Source: Thermoplasmatales archaeon SW_10_69_26
Lineage (GTDB): Archaea; Thermoplasmatota; SW-10-69-26
Direction: 5' to 3'
Assembly: GCA_003009755.1 (NCBI GenBank)
Contig: PXUB01000031.1
Span: 1-28,904 of the forward strand
DNA length: 28,904 nucleotides
Positions 1 to 5,629 of this stretch are shown in pieces; the first letter of the stretch is position 1, and each line of letters opens with the position of its first letter. The notes below the pieces were generated by a model, which saw only the letters and a program-made list of their open reading frames with translations, ran no database searches and was not told the DNA's origin. Both the position numbers and the translations under genes were made by a program.

Positions 1-1
1 G

Positions 2-94
2 GCGCTGGACTACCAGACTCCAAGCGAAGTGTACCTGGCAGGGTTGATCACAGAGGAGGGCGTGTACAGGCTCGTCAACGAGGTCCCTGGATAG
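2..94 (+). CDS. C-terminal end of a DDE transposase (integrase core), cut by window edge
   Basis: Reading from base 2, an open frame gives 30 residues before TAG at 92-94. It contains LDYQTPSEVY, which resembles the last conserved block of IS3/IS481-type transposases (pattern 'LgyxTPxevy'), the piece just after the catalytic Glu of the integrase fold. Only the tail is in the window, so neither the catalytic residues nor the inverted repeats can be judged. No obvious terminal inverted repeat follows in the 70 bases before the next promoter. The family call rests on one short motif and is moderate. Confidence 0.5.
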   Translation, partial: ALDYQTPSEVYLAGLITEEGVYRLVNEVPG

Positions 95-120
95 TACACG
101 ACCGTCGACGCGGGCCCGGG

Positions 121-132
121 AAACATTTATTT
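121..132 (+). promoter_or_regulatory. TATA box of the FG-GAP gene
   Basis: The AT-rich run AAACATTTATTT stands out in GC-rich surroundings. It lies about 40 bases before the ATG at 167, so transcription would start near 150 and leave a very short leader. No Shine-Dalgarno sequence precedes the ATG, which fits leaderless or near-leaderless translation. Confidence 0.6.
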
Positions 133-166
133 CTCGTCAAACGAACCGAGACCCGTAGCTGAATCC

Positions 167-1441
167 ATGACCCCGGGCTTGCAACCCGACGAGCTCGCGG
201 GGCGTCCTCGGATCATCGTCGTCGCCCTCGCCCTCGTGCTCGTCTCGGCCGCGACGCCAGCCGCGATCGGCTCGGACGTCGGGCCCTCGCACGTCCACGA
301 GGCGCCGCTGGTGGACGTCGAGGGCGGACCGGGAGAGGAGTTCGGCTCCGCCGTCGCCGTCGAGGGGGACACCGTCGTCGTCGGCAGCGGAACGCCGAGC
401 ACGGGACCGCCCGGCGAGGCCCAGGTCTTCACTCGCGATCAGCCGGGCGTGTGGACCGAGACGACCGAGCTGGTTCCCCGCTCCGGCAACCGGAGCTCGG
501 CCTACGGGATGGACATCGCCCTCTCCGGCGACACGGCGATCGTGGGCGACCCCGGCGCCGAGCCCGGGGGCCTGCGGCACGCGGGCGCCGTCCACGTCTT
601 CGAACGCGGCCCCGACGGAAGCTGGGACCACCAGGCTCGCCTGACCGCCGCGGACGGTCGCGCCGGTGACGCGCTCGGGTGGAGCCTCGCGCTCGAGGGA
701 AGACGAGCCCTGGCGGGAGCGATCGGCGACACGAACGCCAACGGGCACTCCGCAGGGAGCGTCTACGGCTTCTCGGCCAACGAGACCGGCGCCTGGAGCC
801 AGGACGCCAAGATCCTGGCCTCCTCGGGGAGCCCCGAGGACAACTTCGGCGCGACCGTGGCCTTAGACGGATCCGTCGGCCTCGCGAGCAACTCCATGAC
901 GCACGGGCTCGGCGCCGGCCGGGTCAGCGTGCTCGAGGCCCGGACCGACGGCAACTGGACCGAGGTGGACCAGCTGCTCGACGGCGGCGGGGACAGGCTC
1001 GTCTCCGCGGACGTGCTCGCGATCGACGACCGGACGGTCCTCGTCGCCTCGCCGGGAGCCGAGGGCTTCCACGTCTTCACCGAGACCGCGCCCGGGGACT
1101 GGAGCGAGTCGAGGTTCGTGACCTCCGAGGCCGGGTTCCTGCTCTTCGGCTGGTCGATCGCGCTCGAGAACGGCACGGCCGTCGTGGGCACGAACCCGGG
1201 CGGCCGCATCGGCACGGCGAGCAACGCGCCCGGGAGCGCGTTCGTCTACGAGCGCAACGCGACGGGCGGGTGGGACAGCGTCGAGCGACTGCGTTCGCTG
1301 ACCCCGCTACCGCAGGAGAGGTTCGGTTGGTCGGTCGGCATCGATCGGGGAACGATCGTCGTCGGCGAGCCACACGACGCGAACGCGAACGGCCAGCGGG
1401 CCGGCGGCGCCTGGGTCTTGCGTCCCGTGGCGTCGCCGTGA
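167..1441 (+). CDS. Secreted seven-repeat FG-GAP beta-propeller protein
   Basis: The 424-residue product starts with a signal-like segment (hydrophobic core about residues 16-33, ending near ATPAAIG). The rest is repeats of the FG-GAP type: a strand motif such as 'xFGxSxAL', then a 'GDTxxVG' turn, then 'GxxxVF'. Seven copies of the strand motif begin near residues 58, 112, 168, 226, 279, 326 and 385 (for example EEFGSAVAV, DNFGATVAL, ERFGWSVGI), which suggests a closed seven-bladed propeller. There is no transmembrane anchor or sorting motif after the repeats, so the protein is probably released or held by others at the surface. Such proteins often bind surface ligands; the ligand here is unknown. 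The ATG at 167 is chosen because the TATA box is about 40 bases upstream. It is convergent with ftsY. Confidence 0.8.
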   Translation: MTPGLQPDELAGRPRIIVVALALVLVSAATPAAIGSDVGPSHVHEAPLVDVEGGPGEEFGSAVAVEGDTVVVGSGTPSTGPPGEAQVFTRDQPGVWTETTELVPRSGNRSSAYGMDIALSGDTAIVGDPGAEPGGLRHAGAVHVFERGPDGSWDHQARLTAADGRAGDALGWSLALEGRRALAGAIGDTNANGHSAGSVYGFSANETGAWSQDAKILASSGSPEDNFGATVALDGSVGLASNSMTHGLGAGRVSVLEARTDGNWTEVDQLLDGGGDRLVSADVLAIDDRTVLVASPGAEGFHVFTETAPGDWSESRFVTSEAGFLLFGWSIALENGTAVVGTNPGGRIGTASNAPGSAFVYERNATGGWDSVERLRSLTPLPQERFGWSVGIDRGTIVVGEPHDANANGQRAGGAWVLRPVASP

Positions 1442-1488
1442 CGACGTCGGCGCCCGACGGGGCCGGGCCTGGCGCAGGCACCGCGGGG

Positions 1489-2613
1489 CTACTCGAAGAT
1501 CCGCTCGATCATCCAGTCGGGGTCGAACGGGATCAGGTCGTCGTAGCCTTCGCCGACGCCGAGGTAGGCGACGGGTTTGCCGACGGCGTGGGCGATCGAC
1601 AAGGCGGCGCCGCCCTTGGCGTCGGTGTCGACCTTGGTCAGGACGCTGGCGTCGACGCCGACGGCCTTGTCGAACTCCTTGGCCTGCTCGATGGCGTCGT
1701 TGCCGGCCAGCGAGTCGCCGACGAAGATCGTGAGATCGGGGTCGGCGACGCGGTCGATCTTGGCCAGCTCGTCCATGAGGTTGCTGTCGGTCTGCATGCG
1801 GCCGGCCGTGTCGACGAGCACGAGGTCCTTCTTCCGGGACTCGGCGTGGTCGATGGCGTCGAAGGCCACGGCCGCGGCGTCGGAGCCGGGCTCGTGGTTG
1901 ACGACGCGGACGCCCAGCTTGTCCCCGTGCTGCTTGAGCTGCTCGATGGCGCCGGCGCGGTAGGTGTCACCGGCGGCGAGGACGCTGGAGAAGCCCAGCT
2001 CCTTCATGCGGTGAGCCACGCGGGCGATCGTCGTCGTCTTGCCGGTCCCGTTGACGCCGACGAACATGACCGTGAGCGGTCTCTCGTCCTCGGTGAGCAG
2101 CCACTCGTCGAACTTGAAGCTTCGACCCTCGAGCAGGGAGCGGATCGCGGACGTCAGCTCGCTCTCGACGGCTTGGGGGACCTCGCTTTTCGCGTCGACC
2201 CGGATGCGAGGCAGCCGCCTCTCCATCTCGTCGCGCAGCTCGCGGGCGACCTCCTGGGCGACGTCGGCTTCCAGGAGGACGAGCTCGAGGTCCCACAGCA
2301 GGTCCTCGACCCGTTCGGGATCGATCTGGTAACCGCCTTGTTCGACCTCAGGTTCCGGCTCGGGCTCCGGCTCGGGCTGTGGTTCGGGTTCCGCGGCCGG
2401 TTCGGTGTCGAGCTCGGGGGACGAGGTCTCCGCCTCGGCGGCGGGCTCGTCCTCTTCCCCCTCTTCGAGCTCGGCGAGCTCGGCCTCGAGTTCGGCCTCG
2501 AGCTCGTCCTCGCTCTTCTGGAGGTCCTCGGTGGAGACGCTGGCGTCCTCGGCCTCCTCGCCGACGTCCGTGATGCGCTCCGTGAGGTCGTCGAAGGCGC
2601 CCACGGCCCTCAC
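1489..2613 (-). CDS. ftsY: Signal recognition particle receptor FtsY
   Basis: FtsY is the membrane-side GTPase that receives the SRP-ribosome complex and hands it to the Sec translocon. The 374-residue protein has an acidic N-terminal region (1-95) with a Glu/Ala/Leu helix and a run of Glu-Pro repeats (about 71-89), the SRP54-type helical N domain (about 96-175), and the GTPase G domain. Visible motifs are GVNGTGKTT (G1, 186-194), DTYRAGA (216-222), DTAGR (268-272), TKVD (326-329) with the following DAKGG, and GVGEGYDDL (352-360). The start is GTG at 2613, and its GTGA overlaps the pfdA stop, so the two are translationally coupled. Another GTG three codons in (MRAV) is possible. The gene is last in the rpl18a-pfdA-ftsY operon, an order known in euryarchaea. 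Confidence 0.97.
   Translation of the reverse strand: MRAVGAFDDLTERITDVGEEAEDASVSTEDLQKSEDELEAELEAELAELEEGEEDEPAAEAETSSPELDTEPAAEPEPQPEPEPEPEPEVEQGGYQIDPERVEDLLWDLELVLLEADVAQEVARELRDEMERRLPRIRVDAKSEVPQAVESELTSAIRSLLEGRSFKFDEWLLTEDERPLTVMFVGVNGTGKTTTIARVAHRMKELGFSSVLAAGDTYRAGAIEQLKQHGDKLGVRVVNHEPGSDAAAVAFDAIDHAESRKKDLVLVDTAGRMQTDSNLMDELAKIDRVADPDLTIFVGDSLAGNDAIEQAKEFDKAVGVDASVLTKVDTDAKGGAALSIAHAVGKPVAYLGVGEGYDDLIPFDPDWMIERIFE
2344..2404 (-). repeat. Short tandem repeat encoding the Glu-Pro linker of FtsY
   Basis: A near-perfect 6-base repeat (GGCTCG/GGCTCC on the plus strand) encodes alternating Glu and Pro in FtsY residues about 71-90. It makes a stiff, acidic spacer between the N-terminal acidic region and the N domain. 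Such repeats can vary in copy number between strains. Confidence 0.6.
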
Positions 2614-3071
2614 CCAGCGCCTTGGGGACCGCCGGGTGGGCCGCCGCCCTGACCCCGGCCTTGGGCCTGGGCTTGCTGTTGCTGCATCTGGGAGACGACC
2701 TGCTCGAGCTCCTGCTGGAGCTCTTCGAGTTCGGCATCGACCTCTTCGAGGGCGTCCTCGGCCTCGTCCTCGCGGCCGTCGAGGCGCTCGATCGCCGTCT
2801 CGGGCGGCTCCTCGGCGAGCACGCCGTTGCCGAGCGGGGCGAGCACGGCCTCGGGGTCCTCGATGCGGGCGTGCACGTAGGCACCGCTGCCGAGGGGGAG
2901 GAGGACCGTCTCGTCCGGCTCGGCGTTGCCGATCGTCTCGATCGCGTCCTTCGTCTCGTGCAGCTGCGTGAGCAGCTGGTTGATCTGTTCCTTCTGCTCC
3001 TCGAGCTCCTGGACCTGTTCCTGGAGCTGCTGAGCGACCTGCATCTGTTGTTGACGTTGAGGTTGAGCCAT
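2610..3071 (-). CDS. pfdA: Prefoldin subunit alpha
   Basis: Prefoldin is the hexameric co-chaperone that captures unfolded proteins and passes them to the group II chaperonin. The 153-residue product has the expected plan: an N-terminal coiled coil rich in Gln and Glu (residues 5-50), a central beta-hairpin region (about 51-95, including LLPLGSGAYVHA), and a C-terminal coiled coil (about 100-137). It ends with a Gly/Pro/Gln-rich tail that is longer than usual. The start is ATG at 3071 because an AGGAGG sequence lies 7 bases upstream. An upstream in-frame extension exists but overlaps rpl18a and looks unlike prefoldin. It starts 2 bases after the rpl18a stop and its TGA overlaps the ftsY GTG. 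Confidence 0.95.
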   Translation of the reverse strand: MAQPQRQQQMQVAQQLQEQVQELEEQKEQINQLLTQLHETKDAIETIGNAEPDETVLLPLGSGAYVHARIEDPEAVLAPLGNGVLAEEPPETAIERLDGREDEAEDALEEVDAELEELQQELEQVVSQMQQQQAQAQGRGQGGGPPGGPQGAG

Positions 3072-3073
3072 GA

Positions 3074-3307
3074 TCAAGCCTCCTGTTTGTCCAGCTTGTA
3101 GCGGACGGTCGGGTCTTCGACCTCGTCGGGGTCGGGCTGGGAAACCTGGTCGATGTCGACCTGGGTCCGTCGCACGCGGTGCTTCGAGCCGAGCACGGAG
3201 AAGGTCCACTCGCGGGCCTCCTCCGTGGTGTCGGCTAGCGTCTCCAGCGTGAACGGGTGCATCTCCCCGCCCATCTGGAATTCCCCGGAGACGCGGTAAG
3301 GCTGCAT
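3074..3307 (-). CDS. rpl18a: Ribosomal protein L18Ae (eL20, formerly LX)
   Basis: This 77-residue product matches the small archaeal large-subunit protein formerly called LX, now L18Ae/eL20. Typical features are the N-terminal strand YRVSGEFQMGG, the helix with ETLADTTEEAREW, and the strand HRVRRTQVDI with a basic patch for rRNA contact. It is the first gene of an operon with prefoldin alpha and ftsY; this linkage of ribosome, chaperone and targeting genes is conserved in euryarchaea. A TATA box (CTTTATAG, minus strand) lies about 30 bases upstream, so the mRNA is nearly leaderless. The C-terminal tail (DPDEVEDPTVRYKLDKQEA) is somewhat extended. Confidence 0.93.
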   Translation of the reverse strand: MQPYRVSGEFQMGGEMHPFTLETLADTTEEAREWTFSVLGSKHRVRRTQVDIDQVSQPDPDEVEDPTVRYKLDKQEA

Positions 3308-3334
3308 TGGGGTTCGCCGGCCATAGCGGCCTCC

Positions 3335-3345
3335 CCTATAAAGAG
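3335..3345 (-). promoter_or_regulatory. TATA box of the rpl18a-pfdA-ftsY operon
   Basis: On the minus strand the sequence reads CTCTTTATAGG, centred about 33 bases before the rpl18a ATG at 3307. This is the standard archaeal spacing for a start site almost at the start codon. The 3308-3469 gap is a divergent promoter region that also serves the plus-strand gene at 3470. Confidence 0.65.
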
Positions 3346-3434
3346 GCTGGCCGCGGAGCCACGCGTCGACGAGGCGTGGGGCGTCCGCCCGCGGGACCCC
3401 TGTACGGCGAGACGAGATGGCAGCTCCAGCCCGT

Positions 3435-3450
3435 AACCCCTATCAACGAG
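3435..3450 (+). promoter_or_regulatory. Promoter element of the surface-protein gene
   Basis: AACCCCTATCAACGAG lies 20-35 bases before the ATG at 3470. It is almost the same as elements upstream of hydroxyacyl-CoA dehydrogenase (16533-16548, minus) and of the membrane protein at 27224 (27178-27192). It probably combines the B-recognition element (AACCC) with a TATA box ending in ATCAACG. Confidence 0.5.
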
Positions 3451-3469
3451 CGGTGTTGTCGCGGCGGCG

Positions 3470-4657
3470 ATGCGTACCCGTCGGTTGCTCCTCACGTTCG
3501 TGCTCGCCCTCCTGTTGGCGAGCCCCGTCGCGCTCGCCCAGGATGGCCTGTCGGTCTCGAGCGAGGCTCGCTCCGGGGATCAGGCCCTCGAGGACGCGTC
3601 CCCGCTCGAGCCCGGCGATCCGGTAACGATCCACGCGAACGTGACCACGCCCGAGGACGATCGCGAGTGGCGGGCCACGCTCAACGCCAGCCTCGACGGC
3701 GAGACGAACGACTCAACCCAGCAGACCTGGACGGGCGCCCAGGCGACCGAGCTGACCACCAACTTCGAAGCCCCGGACAACGAGGACGACCCGCACTTCG
3801 TCGAGTGGACGCTCGTCGTCGAATCGCGAGCCTCCGGCGAGGAGACGTGGACCGAGGAGGACCGAACCGAACGCAAGGTCGGGTTCCAGGTCCGCCAGCC
3901 GGCACCGCCGCCGAACGCGGAGAACGTCACGGTCACCGTCGAGACCGCCGGCGGGGACGCGATCCACGAGCTGGGCAACCTCTCACCCAACGAGGAGGTC
4001 ATCCTCGAGGCCGACGTCGAGCTCCCCGAGCGCGAGAACAACGAGTGGAACGTGACGGCCAGCGTCTTCGTCGACGACAGCCGGGTGGCCACCGGGCAAC
4101 AGCAGGCCAGCTCCAGCGACACGCTGTCCTTCCCGCTGCAGTTCAACGCGCCCGGCGAGGAGGGCGCCCACGACGTCCGCTGGCAGGTCGTCGTCGAGTA
4201 CCGCGACACCGGCGACGAGGAGTGGACGAGCCTGACCACGCGCGAGGACACGGCCACGGTCTCTGTCGAGCGGCTGGCGCCCGAGCCCGGTCCCGACATC
4301 CCCTGGCTGTGGATCTTGATCGCGGGCGCGGTGGTCGTCGGCGGCGGAGCCGGCGCCTACTACCTGTTCCGCCCACCCAAGCAGATCAAGGGCGAGCCGC
4401 GCAGCCAGGCCATGCAGGACCTCGAAGGCGAGGAGCAAACCGTCGAGACCCAGGAGCCCGAGGTTCACCCGCAGGTCAAGATCCTCGAGGCGCGCGCCGA
4501 GGATCTGCGCCGGATGATCGAGCTCGCTCGGGAACGCTACGAGGAGGGCGAGATCACCGAGCACCAGTTCGAGCAGATCAAGGAGCGCAAGGAGGCCGAC
4601 CTGGAGGAGGTCGAGGCCGAGATCGAGGAGTACCGGCAGGAAGGCGGCCAGCAGTAG
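3470..4657 (+). CDS. Membrane-anchored surface protein with SHOCT-like cytoplasmic tail
   Basis: The 395-residue product has an N-terminal signal peptide (RTRR, then hydrophobic 6-23, ending ALAQ). Two extracellular beta-rich domains follow (about 30-142 and 150-267). They look like related immunoglobulin-like repeats: each contains a 'DPxTI/EEVIL' strand, a 'NASxD/TASVFVDD' strand and a 'W.xVVE' strand followed by 'GxExWT'. One transmembrane helix spans about 279-300, followed by positive residues (RPPK), so the C-terminus is inside. The cytoplasmic part is a charged coiled coil (335-392) with a SHOCT-like segment, RYEEGEITEHQFEQIKER. No enzyme motif is seen. A role as surface sensor or adhesion protein is only a guess. 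The ATG at 3470 is favoured by the promoter and the signal peptide. Confidence 0.75.
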   Translation: MRTRRLLLTFVLALLLASPVALAQDGLSVSSEARSGDQALEDASPLEPGDPVTIHANVTTPEDDREWRATLNASLDGETNDSTQQTWTGAQATELTTNFEAPDNEDDPHFVEWTLVVESRASGEETWTEEDRTERKVGFQVRQPAPPPNAENVTVTVETAGGDAIHELGNLSPNEEVILEADVELPERENNEWNVTASVFVDDSRVATGQQQASSSDTLSFPLQFNAPGEEGAHDVRWQVVVEYRDTGDEEWTSLTTREDTATVSVERLAPEPGPDIPWLWILIAGAVVVGGGAGAYYLFRPPKQIKGEPRSQAMQDLEGEEQTVETQEPEVHPQVKILEARAEDLRRMIELARERYEEGEITEHQFEQIKERKEADLEEVEAEIEEYRQEGGQQ

Positions 4658-4703
4658 AGCGATCGAGGGGGAGCGCTCCAGGAGAGCGCGGAGCCTTCAC
4701 GCA

Positions 4704-4770
4704 GAGGCTCGAAGCCTCAAGTGACGGCCAGCGACGGGGGTCCGGCTGGGGGTTGGACCAGCTGGACCCC
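4704..4770. repeat. Inverted repeats in the gap before sepF
   Basis: The 232-base gap 4658-4889 holds no gene. It contains GAGGCT-CGA-AGCCTC (4704-4718) and a GGGGTCC/GGACCCC pair (4737-4743 and 4764-4770) flanking a CCAGCTGG palindrome (4758-4765). They could end the upstream transcript or form a leader hairpin, but there is no T-tract, so the role is open. Confidence 0.35.
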
Positions 4771-4846
4771 ACCTGGTCTCCTCGACTCTGGGCGAGGGCT
4801 CTGCGACCCCTGTCTCCTCGATGCCCGCCGCCATCGGAATCCACGG

Positions 4847-4857
4847 CCCTTAAGTAC
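4847..4857 (+). promoter_or_regulatory. TATA box of sepF
   Basis: CCCTTAAGTA is the only AT-rich element in the gap before sepF and is centred about 38 bases before its ATG at 4890. A GGATTAGG sequence directly before the ATG is a weak ribosome-binding site. Confidence 0.5.
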
Positions 4858-4889
4858 GACCAACGCTCCTTCGCGGGCGAGGGATTAGG

Positions 4890-5255
4890 ATGGGATTGTT
4901 CTTCGACAGGGACGCCAACGGTTCCGACGCTTCGCTGGCCGACCAGGAGTTCATCGACCTCCGCGACCACGACGCGCCCACCGGCGGCAGTGCCGACGTG
5001 AACGTGCGCGTCGCCGAGATGCGTCAGGTCGAGGACCTCAAGGCGATCAGCGGTCTCGTCTACGAGGGTGACATGCTCATGGTCGACTTCTCGCCGCTCG
5101 AGGACGACGAGGTCGCGATGCAGCGCATCACGAAGGAGTTCAAGCGCATCGCCGACGACGTCGGTGGCGACGTGGCTGGCTTCGGCGAGCACACGCTGAT
5201 CGTGGCTCCCGAGGGCGTCGACATCGACCGCCGCAAGGTCCGCGTCCAGAACTAG
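4890..5255 (+). CDS. sepF: Cell-division protein SepF (FtsZ membrane anchor)
   Basis: SepF tethers FtsZ to the membrane in archaea that lack FtsA. The 121-residue product has a short N-terminal segment (MGLFFDRD) that in relatives forms a membrane-targeting helix, a flexible acidic linker to about residue 35, and a C-terminal SepF domain (about 37-121). Typical blocks are VRVAEMRQVEDLKAI, VYEGDMLMVDFSPLEDD and the GGDVAGFGEHTLIVAP strand. The membrane helix is short and not strongly amphipathic, so membrane binding is less certain than FtsZ binding. It is monocistronic with its own TATA box. Its TAG stop overlaps the TAG of the convergent gene at 5252-5629 within the palindrome CTAG. Confidence 0.92.
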   Translation: MGLFFDRDANGSDASLADQEFIDLRDHDAPTGGSADVNVRVAEMRQVEDLKAISGLVYEGDMLMVDFSPLEDDEVAMQRITKEFKRIADDVGGDVAGFGEHTLIVAPEGVDIDRRKVRVQN

Positions 5256-5629
5256 TCCGCGATCGCGGGCAGGGCAGCCAAGACGGCCGCAGCGGCTGCC
5301 ACGACGAGCAAGCTGATCGAGGCCTCCCACCGGATCGGCTGTGGCCCGTTGAGCGCCAGCGCTGCTCCGGTCAACGTCGCGCCCAACGCCACGCTGCCCG
5401 GGATCCAGATCTTGAAGAACCGCGGGGCCAGCGTCAGCTTGGCCCGCCACGTCGTGGCCCACATGTGGCCCCAATCCACGGCGTCGCTCTCCTCGGCTGC
5501 ACGCTCCAGCACCGCCTGGACATCGTCGGGGTCCGCATCCAGGCGACGAGCTAGGCGGTCGACGGTCTGCGGGGTCTCGTCCAGGGCTCGCAGGACGCCC
5601 TCGCGATCGAGCGCGGTCAGCCGGACCAC
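5252..5629 (-). CDS. Small HTH protein with two C-terminal membrane helices
   Basis: The frame starts at GTG 5629, 13 bases inside the end of the DNA polymerase gene, and gives 125 residues. Residues 6-48 look like a winged-helix fold: LDREGVLRALDE, then TVDRLARRLDADPDDVQAVLERA, a classic helix-turn-helix pattern. A linker with several Trp follows (about 53-70). Two hydrophobic helices are at about 75-94 and 103-122. This suggests a membrane-tethered DNA-binding protein, but no family is recognised. Its position immediately after polB suggests co-transcription rather than shared function. The start is inferred; no other good start precedes the HTH. Confidence 0.65.
   Translation of the reverse strand: MVRLTALDREGVLRALDETPQTVDRLARRLDADPDDVQAVLERAAEESDAVDWGHMWATTWRAKLTLAPRFFKIWIPGSVALGATLTGAALALNGPQPIRWEASISLLVVAAAAAVLAALPAIAD

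Noticed and set aside
1442-1488. A terminator between the FG-GAP gene and ftsY.
   Set aside because: The 47 bases are GC-rich without a T-tract or convincing stem.
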